Source: Clavulina sp. PMI_390
Taxonomy: Eukaryota; Basidiomycota; Agaricomycetes; Cantharellales; Hydnaceae
Reading direction: 5' to 3'
Assembly (NCBI GenBank): GCA_015039315.1
Contig: WIDE01000032.1
Span: forward strand, 250,245 to 314,244
Length of the DNA: 64,000 bases
The notes beneath the pieces are model-generated. The model saw only the letters and a program-made list of their open reading frames with translations. It had not been told where the DNA came from and ran no database searches. Both the position numbers and the translations under genes were made by a program. Positions 35,067-46,565 of this stretch are shown piece by piece (the stretch's first letter is position 1; each line of letters begins with the position of its first letter).

Positions 35067-36215
35067 ATGCAATCGCTCTACGGCTTTGACAGAAGACGCG
35101 TGAATGGTCCCGAATGGAGTGTCCCTCCTCCCTACGAAAGCACTGAGCCTGGACCATCGAGCACGCGAAAACGAGGTGCTAACGACATTCGCCCTATCTG
35201 TATGTTTGAATCTCGTCTATGGCTAAAGTTTAGGCCCGGCGATACGCTCAATAGTTCGATCGCTTATCCTGTCATGGTGTAGTTTTGAAGACAGGTCTTG
35301 TAACCCAAGCAAATGGCTCAGCATACATCGAGACCGAAAATGTCAAGATCGCGTGCGCTGTGTGAGTCAAGGATAGATGAAAAAACCCAGCGTCTACTCT
35401 TTGAATTCATTTCTTGTGCATAGATATGGCCCTCGACAAAGCAAATCCACCTTCCATGAAAAAGCAAAGCTGAATGTTGAGGTCAAATATGCGCCGTTTG
35501 CTCTGGCGAAGCGGAGGAATCCCATGAAGGCGAGCTTCTTCTATTCCCCTAGTAGTGGTTATCTTCTCATCATTCCGCTAAATTGTGACATATAGGAGGT
35601 GGAAGATCGCCCCACAGCTGTCCAGGTCCAGCAAGCCATCCAACCTTCGATCCGACTAGAACTTTTTCCCAAGTCAACAATAGATGTATTCATCACGGTG
35701 ATAGAGGAGGATGGAGAAGCTTCTTGTATTGCGTCGTCGACCGTCGCCGCCAGCGCTGCTCTCGCTGATGCTGGCTTTGAGATGCTCGGGCTCGTTGCTT
35801 CGTGTGCTGCATGCACGACATCAGTTTCCTCGGCATCGGGAGAATCAGATATGGAGGTAGACGAGAATAGTGGAGCAGCCGCTTCCTCGATCATTCGTCT
35901 CGACCCAGATCTTCAGGACGCAAAAACCGCAAGCGCTACTTTTCTTATGGCCTGCATCCCTGCTCTAGGTACAGTCACAAACTTACGGCAAACTGGTACG
36001 ATGACTGGGGCAGTTGCAGCGGAGGTCTGTACAATCTTTCGATATCCCCGCGCGATTAGTTGGTTACGACTTCTCACATCTACCTCTAAACATAGTGCCT
36101 CGATCAATGTCTACAAAAGTGCGGGGACATTCATGGTGTGATGGTCAAAGCACTTGTTGAAGGGGCTGAGCAGCGAAAAGCTTCTCAGGTTACGGCTCCG
36201 GTGGTCACAAACTAA
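35067..36215 (+). CDS. MTR3: Exosome complex subunit MTR3 (RNase PH-like)
   Basis: Five exons: 35067-35199, 35283-35361, 35424-35529, 35596-36024 and 36096-36215; 289 codons including the stop. MTR3 is one of the six RNase PH-type ring subunits of the RNA exosome, structural rather than catalytic in fungi, acting in nuclear and cytoplasmic 3'-5' RNA decay and rRNA maturation. The RNase PH fold is visible: RPIFLKTGLVTQANGSAYIE, cut by the first intron, then VKIACAVYGPRQ, KLNVEVKYAPFA and the second half SIRLELFPKSTIDVFITVIEEDG. The third intron (35530-35595) is best read with a GC donor (AAG|GCGAGC), since it keeps the frame and the family spacing. Its last codons overlap the stop of the convergent gene at 36212. 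Length is close to yeast and human homologues. Confidence 0.85.
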
Positions 36216-39200
36216 GTGCTACTCGTTGATACTCTAGCCTCCAGCTCCAATATATCCCTTTCCAGCATAGGCCACATTCTGGTATCGAAAGGATGATGTC
36301 CTGGCTCGATGAGATGAGCTTTGCGAGCAAGGATATTCCTTGCGGCCCCGATATCCTCTAGAGCTACGTGAGCCTGTAGCAGAATCCACATTGCTCGCAA
36401 CATGAATTCGTCGAATGGTCTATTGGGCCGATGAGATTCGTGGAGACGGTCAAATACTGACATCGCACTGCTGGCGGATTCAATGGCCTCATCATACACC
36501 CGAGCTTCCAATGCACATTCGGCGAGCGCCAGCGTGCATTTGCCGAGTGGTTCAAGGTACACTACGGCCTCCCTCCCATGAGCAAGTGACTCGAATAGCT
36601 CTCGAGCTTTGGAGAGCGATTCTCTTGCTTTGCGCGTTTGAGCATGATCTCTGACACCTAACAAACAATTGCCGTATTGATCCAGTATATTGGCGAACTC
36701 GGCTGCCCGATGAATCCTGTCTGCGTCGTAAATTTCGCGCATACTCTCGATCAGACCCGAGGAGCGATACACTTCAACAGCATCCTCAAATGCAACGGAC
36801 GCGCGATTGCCGTGGGAAGCGGCTAAGTGGACTTGCGCTTTTGTTTGCAAGGCAGCGACAAGATCCAGGGGGATGCTCCACTCATGAGGATGAGAAGAAG
36901 TCAGCTCCCGAAGGATCACAATTGCGTCATCAGCGCGTTTCAATCCATCCTTTCGGCTAATCCCTGAAGCAGTGTATAGGGCAAGGCTAGCATTTCGCGT
37001 AAGGAGTTGGGCGAGGAGCAGCTTGTGGCGCTTAATTTGTGGATTCTCATCCCGTACTTGCTGGGAGAGACGGAGTGCTTCGATGGAGATTTGTGCAGCT
37101 TCGTGATATAGTCCCAATCCAAGGGACGCACTCGCTCGTCCATCAAGCGCAATGGCATACTGACGAGTATGCACCACAGGGTTCCAGTCTATTACACCAC
37201 GATATATGCCGGAAGCCTCCTCAAACACAGTTCTAGCGGCGGCGTATTCTCGTAGATGGAGCAATATGGTTCCATGCTGGTTCAAGTAACCAGCGAGATC
37301 TACAGCGTGATGAGACGCCAGGCGGGGCAGGAGTTCCCGAAAAGGGATATTGTTGACGCAAAAGCGTGAGGATCGCAGCGCAGCGCGCCAGGATTGTAGG
37401 TTCATCTGAACCGCAGCGCGTCGAGAGTACAGTGAACATAGCTCGGGGATCTTATCAGAGGAGTTTTGGTTCCCTGCTCTTTCGGCAAGCCTGATACCCT
37501 TATCGTAGATCTGCTCTACCTTGCGGTATACTTTGATTGCATCACCGAAACGCTTTGCTGCCCAAAGACCCTCCCCGAGGCCCAGCCATGCATCGGCGAT
37601 GTCCATATGGAAAGGTATATCCACGTCTCCATACTTCTCTGTGACAATCTTTGCGCGGCTGCACGCCTCTGGATGGCGTCCCAGTGCACTAAGAATAGCT
37701 GAATGGGCCTGAAGCCCGCGAATTGTTTGATAAGGGAGCTGTTGGCTTTTGTCAGCGTCGGATGGAGTGCTGGCTAGGAGCGAAAATGATAGTTCGACCT
37801 GCTTCAGAGCCTCTATTGCTCTTGCTGCTTCGAGCAGATATTGGGCGAAAGTCGTCAAGGTATGCGATCTCTGCTCTATCTGGTTGATGCTTGGTGATGC
37901 TGATTTGGGGCGGAAAAAATGGGAGATTCCACCTTGGGTAGCAGGTGTTCCAGAACCAAGCTTCTGTAAAGCCGCTTCGAAGGAGCCGAACCCCGCTTTA
38001 TATCTTTCTAGCTTGCATAGAAGCTCCGCATTTTCTTGGTGGGCTATTCCGAGGCTTTGCGCCCATCTCTTTGGGTCCCGGGTTGCTCGAAGCTCGAGTG
38101 CATGGACCACCTTCTTGGCGGCATATTGGGCGGATGTTAACCTCCCCATAGATGTGTCTATGGATCTTTTCAGCTTCCAGCAATCATCATAAAGCTCATA
38201 AAGGCGAGCCACCTCGGCTCTATCAGGATCATCATCAAAGTTGCGGGGTTCGTCAAGCAACTCGACAGCCTCATTGATTGCGATACTCGCTTTTTCAAGC
38301 CCCTCTTCACCGGGTAGGTCGTGCATGGATAAAGAATAATGCCACAACGCCATAGCAAGCTCTCGCTGCCATGACCTGAATGAGTTGGGATAGAGGTGGA
38401 GGTAACGGATGATTTGTGGGAGTAGTCGAAGACTCAAGATCATGCCGCCTCGATGGGACCTCCATAAGGAAAGGACGAGGCTGTTGGCGTGGACTACCAT
38501 GTCTTGGATGATATTGCCGGGAACACCTCTATAGTCACTTTCGAAGCGATCAAAATCAAGCGACCTAATCTACATTAAGAATATGAACCCAACCGCAAGT
38601 CATCACTAAAAGATCGGTGTGATATAGGCTTACCAGTGTCGCATTGTAAGTATTCTGTAGTTCCCTTGTCGTACTTCGCGTTACGGCTTCCTCTAAGCCG
38701 TGGAGTATATGGGTAATCTTTTTGACAGGAGTTTATGAGGTGGACAGCAAAAAGCCATGGGTGGCACTCACTGTTGGTTCTCGAGGCTGGTGGAAGGCAA
38801 GACGTACACCCTCATGAACCTTGTGGCGAACAATCATGGCTTGTCCAGGATGCGTCAGATATCCAGTATCCCAAACGCCTGTAGAGTTCGAAAGGTACTG
38901 CTGCACCAGGGAGCAAAAGAACCAGCAGTTTTCCTTTCCGTGATTGATGAAGAAACTGTGAGTGAGAGCCGAATCAGCATCAGGGTATACTGACAGGCCA
39001 TAACTTGTATTCCACCAGCTCCCTGATAATGACATCCAAAAGGACCTTGAGCGCTCCTAGAGTTGGCCTATATGGGGGTTTCAAAGTGAAAGAGCTCTCT
39101 AGTTTTGCACTTTCTTGGACGAGCCGGCCCTTTATCGGGGATAGCTGAGCCTGAACGGTTGTGGAAAGTGAGCAAGCCTAAAATTCGGTTGGATGTTTAA

Positions 39201-39830
39201 CGAACAGCATGTACGTGCCTCGTCGTTTGCAGCTGTTTTGCCTGAGGCGAATAGAAACTTGAGGGTTTCCAGCACTTGATTATTCTTCACTTGCTGGTCT
39301 ACGCGCCTGTCCATCCGTAGATACATGTCTCGCTTCCCTTGCCTATGAAGACGGAGAACAACGAAGCGGTGTATAACGACATGACTCCACTGGGTGTAGC
39401 ATTCGACTGAGAGTATATCCGCTTCGGCCAGGGTCGGTGTGGATTCAATGAGATTGCAGAGTGCTGCGAGTGAAAGGTGAGCACCGGTTTCGGACCTTAC
39501 ACCACTGCTTGTCGTGCTAAGGTTGACTCGAGCAAGAGTGGCTGCTACACCTTCAGGCTCAGGTGGTGAGCTGGTAGGCCGAGGAGCACCAACATCACCT
39601 GCGCTGGGAGCTACAAAATCGCGCTAAAGGAGGCTGCCACAATCAGCAACTTTGAGGCCGGAGACACGCAGTTAGACCAAGTTACGCACCACTTCTAATA
39701 GTGTAGGTCGATGAGGCTCTACAGACCCAGAGTTTTGATGGTCTCCCTCCTCGGATGATTTGCGCTGATCTGAAGAATTTGGAATCCCGGAATCCACAAA
39801 GTGATCGTCATTCTCCTCATATGGAGGCAT
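36212..39830 (-). CDS. Family gene A: His/NCW N-terminal domain plus TPR-like repeats
   Basis: Six exons (39830-39690, 39623-39219, 39150-38995, 38933-38772, 38717-38634, 38569-36212), every one a multiple of three, 1,102 codons including the stop. I do not recognise the family by name. An acidic Ser-rich leader is followed by a conserved domain with HRFVVLRL, DMYLRMDRR and, about 100 residues later, ENCWFFCSLVQQYL. Then comes a long helical region of tetratricopeptide-like repeats (for example AIEALKQVELSFSLL, YRAGFGSFEAAL-type pairs) with alternating small and aromatic residues. The intron between exons 2 and 3 uses a GC donor. The protein lacks signal peptide and membrane segments, so it is probably cytosolic. 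An upstream exon before 39830 cannot be excluded. See B (40297) and C (46566). Confidence 0.75.
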
Positions 39831-40296
39831 GCCGGTTGCGGCACAGTACCTGCAGAGCTGTCAATGACCCTGTCTGTAAGGTGCTACTAATGAGTTAGGT
39901 GAGGGCCAACGACCCAGCAACCAGCGCAGATAGTGGCGTATTCATATGTTGACATTGAGGACAAGAGCGTCTACAGAGACGCCAGCACTGCATTGTTGCA
40001 CAGTTCATTCAGCAAGTGAATTGTGGGATAAATTGGGCGGAAGGTTTAGAGAATACAAGAATGAGGAGGCGATGCGGCCATATTGCTTGAACGTTCGGGG
40101 GATGACTTGGCAAACAGAGATGCGCTGACTTGGAAGGCTTCGTATTCAGACAACCTGCGCCTTCGAAAGTTGCAGGAGAATCGCTAGTGTTGTGCCCGAA
40201 GGCGCTCATAAGCAAGGCCACTCTGTCACAAATAAAGAAAATGCTCATGGGTGCTCTCACTATTTACAGGCTCTTGACTGCTCCCGCTAACTACTT
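39831..40296. other. Intergenic between family genes A and B
   Basis: About 0.47 kb upstream of A and downstream of B. An alternative upstream exon of A could exist here (a CTCTGCAG acceptor at about 39850), but no convincing coding sequence was found. Confidence 0.45.
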
Positions 40297-43200
40297 TTAT
40301 GCACTGGAATCGCTGCTTGATAGCTTGACGGTCAACTCCTCGATCTCCTGGTTCAAATTTGGCCACCTTCCTCCTTCGAGTGTGAACGGAAGGCGGGACC
40401 TCTCGATGACGGTCGCCTCCCTCTCAAGCACATCTCTTGCATGGTCTACATCTCCTAAACTGTAGTATGCTCTAGCAAGGACACATAATGCCTTCAAAGG
40501 GGGCTCGTCGAATGTCTTTATATATCGAGAGCCATTGTAGAGATCCTTAAAGGCTGCTAGTGCTCTTTCTGCCTTGTCGATTGCCTCGCTATATAGCTGG
40601 AGCTCCACTGCACATTCCGCAAGCAGCATGGCGCACTCCGCGAATGGTTCGCAAAAAATTCTGGTTCCAGGACCGAGAGGCTTCATGCTGGTGTCCACTA
40701 AAGCGGCGTAGAGCTCATGAGCTTCTCGTAGTGCTTCATAAGCCTCTACTCGTCGGCTTAACCCAAACAGACATGTGCCATACCATAAATGGGACTCGGC
40801 GAGCTCGGGGGCGCCATAATCAGCGTCGGCAACATGGATTTTCCTGACCGTTGTGAGGAGATGGCTTGAACGAAAGACCTCTATGGCATTGCTGTATGAT
40901 TGAGATGCGGCTGAGTGCTGGGAAGAAACAGTCTGAAGTTGTGCTTTCTGTATGTTGGCCTCTATGAGCTTCATGGATAGGCTCCAGTCACAAGGATAAG
41001 AGGCCTTGAGCTCGCTTAACAGTGTGATAGCCTCATCAATTAGTTTGATGCCTTGTTCGAATCTGGTATCCGACCTGGCATACATAGCAAAGCCGCCGTT
41101 CCTCACGAGATTGCTCGCGAGACATAGTTTGCGGTATTTCAGGCTCGGTTGGGCTCTGTACAGATCTCGAGCACGGTCCAAGGCATCTTCAGAGGCTGTC
41201 CTTGCATTACCATATTCCTCTAACTGGACGAGCGCACGCGCACGTCCGTCAAGCGTGTCAATACGCCCAAGGGTGCGCTTTGCTGGGGCTGACTCGGATC
41301 GTGTGTATAGGAGGTCCGCTGCGTTCTTGAAGGCGGTATGGGCAGCTGAATAGTCTTTTAGGTGCATCAAGACACCTCCATGTTGGCACAAAGACGCAGC
41401 GATATCGCTTTTTTGATGAGAAGGGAGCTTCATGTTGTCAACACAGAACGTGGAGGATGAGAGGGCGGCACTCCAAGAGTTGAGTTTGAGTAGTGCAAAC
41501 ACACGTTGGGAGTGGAGAAGGCACAGTTCTTTGACCTTTGCTTCACTAGAAAAATGGCCTTCGCTTCGACTCATAATCCCAATATGTTCGTCGAGTTTCA
41601 GCACGACATCGCGACGCACAGTGATCGCGTCCTTGAAGCGTCCGGCGGCCCAGAGAATATCCCCATATTCACTCCAGGTCGCGGCAACATCCTCGCGAAA
41701 TGGAGCGCCCTTTGTCTGATACTCGTTTATTACGAGCTGACCGAGGGCGCAGGACTCATCATACTGTCCTAAAGCCATCAAGGCCTGTGCTTTGACTCGA
41801 CAGGCCTGTGAGAATTGGGAGGGGAGTTCCTGAGGCGCCTCATCCGAGGATATTGGATTACTATCGAGTAGTTTCAATGCCGAGTCTACTTGAGCAAGCG
41901 CCCCCGAAGGGTTTCCCGCCTCAAGGAGATATTTTGCAAACACCACGAGAGTTTGGGCCTTCTGTTCCGCACAACCCGCTTCATCCTGCATAGAACTCGT
42001 CAGATTTGGTGGCAAGATTGATGAAATTGCGCTACTGACCTTGTGTGGAGTTTCGAACTGAGTTATCGAACGCTTGAATGCATCAAATCCCTCGTCATAT
42101 TTCTCCAGCTTACATAGAAGTTCTCCGTTCTCGCGATGTGCTATGCCCAGCCTTTCCACCCATACTGTCTCGGCTGCATACTCGGAGGCGATGACTTCAA
42201 GCACAGAGATCATGCTCGCGGTAGTTGCTTGGGTACCATTGAGACTTCCCATGAGTGAGTGTAGAGAACATTGCACCCTGAGGCACTCCAGATGTGAGGT
42301 CAGCCATGAGTGAATGCTTCTATTTTCTTCGCGGCCATCGCGGTTCTGGCATAGCTGGACGGCCTCTTCAATGACACCGCAGGCTTCGTCGAGCCTCGCA
42401 TAATCCTGAATGAGCAGGACGCATGAAGCGAAATGATACAACGCGGTAGTTAGTCGACGGCGATGAGTTGGAAAGGAGTGAGGAAACAGGTTTAGGTATC
42501 TGATGACACGCGAGACGAGTGTAACCGCTGCCGCATAGTCTGGTGAAGTGGGTTTCATAAACGCGGAGACAAGATTGCTGGCATGTGAGATGACGTCCTC
42601 GAGGTAGACGGGGATGAGATCGCTGGAATCGAGCAAATCGAAACGGCTGGACGTGGCCTTTGTTCGAGAAGGGGGAATCAGCGTGTATACAGCTTATGAA
42701 CCTAATGGACCGCTTACAAGAGCTGCAGTGTGCTCTAGTTCAAGACCTGGGGTGATGTGGCCCGACGCTGCCAGCTGCTTAAGAACATCCGTGATCGTCT
42801 CATCACAGGTGATAGATGGTAGGTAATAGGGAGGCACAGAGAAGAACCACATCCCCATAGTTCCCTCCCGTGGCCGCTCAAATTGCCGTCGCACGCGCTC
42901 ATGTACTCTTTGCCGGATTGTCATGGTAAGCGCCATCTCGGTCATCTGTCCAAAGTTCCAAGTGCTTTGCCGCAAGCTTGTAAGTTGCTGTTGGACTAAG
43001 GAGCACCATAGCCAGCAATTTTCCTGTCCCAAATGGTATCAAATGGTAATTCTAACCAGGTATAAACATAAAGCAAGCGACCTACTGGCCAAAGGTTGTA
43101 GATGGCCACCTCTTCGGTAATCACGTGGAGAAAGACCATGAGTTCTGCTACTGTTTTCCTGGAGGAAGAGTCTAGTTTGAGAGAGCTCTCCAGCTTTGAT

Positions 43201-43668
43201 CCCTCTTGAATGAGTTCTTTCTTAGAAGAAGACAGTTGCACCTAAGAGGTTATGCATCAATGAGGTTCCCAACCATGATTTGGCTCCCATGCACGGGCTC
43301 ACCTCATCTTCGTGATGAGTAATTCCTGCAGCCCCGATAAATTTTGCAATCCCCAAGGCGCCATGATCGTCGAGCTGCTTCTCCAAACGTAGGTACATGT
43401 CACTGTGGTTGGCCCACTGGAGGCGCAGAATGAGGTATCGGTGGGCAACGATGCGGCCCTGGTAGGTATAGCAAGCCACAGAGAGGATATTGGCTACTGG
43501 AAAGCGGTCTTTGCGATCGTCAGAGACAAAGATACCGAATGCAGGCACCGAGTTGTGGAAGGTGTGCCGTTTCCGTAGATCTCTGTCTCCATTATGCGTC
43601 CGATACGGATGAATAGACTCTCGGAACTGTAGCTCTTTTGCTTCTTGCATCATAGTGAGAAACCCCAT
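40297..43668 (-). CDS. Family gene B: His/NCW N-terminal domain plus TPR-like repeats
   Basis: Four exons: 43668-43303, 43241-43086, 43023-42718 and 42657-40297; 1,063 codons including the stop. Same order as A: AHRYLILRL, DMYLRLEKQ, then GQENCWLWCSLVQQQL and a long TPR-like region (VFAKYLLEAGNPSGALAQ, ALVQLEEYGNARTASE and similar helix pairs). Exon 2 is exactly 156 nt, as in A and C. Exon 3 (306 nt) equals the sum of two exons in A (162 + 84) plus 60 nt: the intron separating them in A and C has lost its GT donor here and reads through in frame. B has no acidic leader like that of A unless an exon lies upstream. It lies tandem to A and 3' to 5' adjacent to LCB1. Confidence 0.75.
42799..42858 (-). 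other. Exonised intron in family gene B
   Basis: 60 nt, exactly 20 codons, occupying the site where A (54 nt) and C (52 nt) have an intron. The donor position reads ATGGGG instead of GTGAGT or GTATGT; the acceptor-like end GATGAG and an internal pyrimidine-rich run remain. The insert adds Trp/Phe/Tyr/Pro-rich residues (WFFSVPPYYLP). Confidence 0.65.
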
Positions 43669-44115
43669 ATCTGATCAGGTTAGCCAGCTTAATAGGGAGG
43701 GGGGCTCGGTCGTGAGAGGGGTAGAAGGTGGTCCCAAGCTCGAGTGAGCACGAGAACCAGAGATGTACGAGCCAGCATGGGCGTCTATATATGTACCGCC
43801 GCCGAGTCAAAATAAAGGCGAGTACCGCATTGTTGGACGGTTAGCAATTCGGGTGAGTGGTGGTATCGAATGGCTCTCAAGACCCTAGATGGCAAGTCGC
43901 CGTTGTTCATGGTGCCTAGAAAAGTTGGTTTCGTTCTTTGCTGCGAAAAAAAATTAAATATTTTTAAAGCGGATGGGATGATTCTACGCCACTTCTGCGA
44001 TTCGTTGTACTGAGGGACTTCAGTACCATGAGCGCCAGAGGGGTGTTGTGTTGCCCGAGGAGCATAGTTTGGCCACAGCGCTTGCAAATCACATTGGGAC
44101 TTTTGACGGCGAACG
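43669..44115. other. Divergent promoter region between family gene B and LCB1
   Basis: About 0.45 kb between divergent starts. Contains a TATA-like element for B and an A-rich run near 43946-43958. A short upstream open frame beginning near 43776 on the minus strand could be a uORF of B. Confidence 0.5.
43786..43791 (-). promoter_or_regulatory. TATA-like element of family gene B
   Basis: TATATA within ACATATATAGACGC on the minus strand, about 120 bases before the ATG at 43668. Confidence 0.4.
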
Positions 44116-46093
44116 ATGTCGGCGAGCAGCAGTATCTCGGCGTCCGCGGCTGCCCAGCTCCAGCCTCTTTTCTACTTTCTTACGAACTCTCTGTCCAAAG
44201 TCGAGGAGACTTTCGACTCAATCCCTGGTTCAGCCGTCATTGCGCGTTATGTTAGGTCATCCCACCAGAACGACCCATGGCGTACCATCCTCGAGCTTAT
44301 CCTCGTAATCTTCGCCATACGGACGCTCCTGCAATCAAGAACGCCAGCGGACCGTTCTGGGAAACATTTTATCAGTTTTTCCGACAAGGTGTGTGGCCTT
44401 GCCCGCAGTCAACTCCGAAATTCTGCTCGTGTGCTCAACCATATGCTTGCTTATGCTAGGAAATTGATGACCTCGTTGACGAATGGCAACCCGAGCCGCT
44501 CGTAAAAGCCCTTACCCCTGCCCAGCAAGCTGAGCTGGCCTCCGTACCCGTGATTGTAGGCGCGCCGGGCCCAAAGCCGAAAATTCAGAGCCCGGGCAAC
44601 AGCAACAAGACCATGACAGTGACCAATCTCGCTGGACTCAACTTCACCGGCCTTGCAGGGAACGAGGAAATTAAGGAGCGTGCTGTCAACCTGCTCCGAG
44701 AGTATGGGCTTGGTGCCTGCGGTCCTCCAGGTTTCTACGGCACTGTTGGTAAGTCATCATTTTGAACTTTTTCTTTTTCTTTTTCGTTTTTTTAGTCGGT
44801 TCGTCGACTAAGCCTACTCCTCATAGATGTCCATCAAACTCTCGAGCGCGATATCGCTTCTTTCCTTGGCACCGAATCGGCGATCATTTACTCCCAAGAT
44901 TTCAGCACCATCTCCTCCGTCATCCCGGCCTTCTGCAAGCGTGGTGATATTATCATTGCTGACCGCGGCGTCAACTTTGCCATCCATCTCGGTATCAAAT
45001 TGTCTCGCTCGACGGTCCGATGGTATGATCACAACGACATGAACAGTCTTGAGGAGGTCGTCATCGGCGTTACCAAAGAGTTGAAGAAGAAGAGGGCTCC
45101 GTTGACCAGGCACTTCATCATCACCGAGGGAATTTTCGAGAATGATGGTGTGGTGTCGGACTTGCCCAAGCTGGTGAGTCCATCTGATGGCACTTGTGGA
45201 ATGACGTTTATGTTGTTTCCCTTCAGGTTGAACTCAAGAAGAAGTACAAATATCGTCTCATGCTTGACGAAAGCTACTCATTTGGTACTGTGGGACGCAC
45301 TGGTCGTGGTCTCACCGAGCTCTACAACGTTCCAGTGAGTTTTCCCCCCAAAACCTGCCTATCGACCTTATTAGTTCCTAACACTGCATATAGGCTGATC
45401 AAGTTGACATGATTGTTGGTGCAATGTCGCACTCGTTGAATGCGACTGGAGGCTTCTGTGCTGGCTCTCGTGTCGCCGTCGAGCATCAGGTAAGAGTGTT
45501 TGGTGATATCCCATGCCCTCCTACTCACCTCATGTGCTTGCTCTCGTCTCTAGCGTATCAACGGTACCGCATTCGTCTTCTCGGCCTCCATGCCAATTAT
45601 GCTCGCCATGGCCGCTTCCGAGGGTATCGCCAAGCTCACAACCACACCTTCCATCCTCACCGACCTGCACGCCAACATTTTCGCTATTCGTTCGGTCCTC
45701 GATAAGCTGGACTGCATCACTATCCCAAGCCATCCCGCCAGCGCCATCATCCACATCTACATCCGTAACTCCTCCACTCCTTCTGGGCATCTCCACCCTG
45801 AGGCAGCTGCGAAGAAGCGCCCGTCCAACCCCCTTCAACTCATCACGCGCGAGGCGCCGCCACCCACACCCGAGGAGATTGCTGTTGAGGAGAGGCTGCT
45901 CCAGGAAGTCGTGGATGAGGCTCTTGCGCAGGGTGTCCTGCTTACCCGCGCTCAGCGGGTGCATGGACACGAGACTGTTGAGCCTCGGCCTAGCATTCGC
46001 ATTGCTGCCAGCGCTGCGCTGACCAAAAAGGAGACGGAGAAGGCTGTAGCCGTTGTGAAGAATGCTCTCGTGAAGGTTCTTGGGAGGCGATAG
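44116..46093 (+). CDS. LCB1: Serine palmitoyltransferase subunit 1 (LCB1)
   Basis: Six exons (44116-44388, 44460-44748, 44827-45173, 45227-45334, 45394-45489, 45554-46093), 551 codons including the stop. SPT condenses serine with palmitoyl-CoA in the ER membrane, the first step of sphingolipid synthesis. An N-terminal membrane segment ([15 protein letters not shown]) precedes the PLP-fold domain, which carries the family blocks [47 protein letters not shown] and HNDMNSLEE. At the position of the PLP lysine it reads [13 protein letters not shown], with no Lys, as expected for the LCB1 regulatory subunit that pairs with the catalytic LCB2. A housekeeping gene embedded among copies of an accessory family. 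Confidence 0.95.
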
Positions 46094-46565
46094 ATGCGGG
46101 TCATATGGAGGTGGTAGATTTGAATGGACATTTCCTTTCTTCTGGATGTGGTTTCTCCAGCTTTGCTTGTCGTTTGATGAGTGACGGGAGAGAGCTCTAG
46201 CCATGGTTTTCCTTCAGTACGAGCTGTATACTATGTGATTCCCTATGCCTTGTGGCTGATGGGTGTTGGTGCCCTGCTCGCTCTTTTCTGATTTCTTTAG
46301 ATTGTTTAGTGCCAATGCAGTGCTTTATTTGTCGAGTCCAATTTCAGCACCTTCGCCGCAATGCCACGTACTCGTAGGCTGTGTTCAGACATGCCTGTTC
46401 ACTTTGGCTCAGCCAACATGGTACAGCATTGAGATCCTATATACCCTAACTCCTTCGATCAGCAGCCGCCTTTTTCGAAGCACTTAGCTCGACTCGACCT
46501 CGGCGAGCTTCCTCGATCTACCACCACTCTTACTACACTGATTACGACCAGTCAATTCTTGCGAG
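46094..46565. other. Intergenic between LCB1 and family gene C
   Basis: About 0.47 kb with no gene seen; holds the LCB1 3' region and the promoter of C. Confidence 0.5.

Noticed and set aside
44766..44795. T/C-rich run in LCB1
   Set aside because: It is the polypyrimidine tract of the intron at 44749-44826, not a separate repeat of interest.
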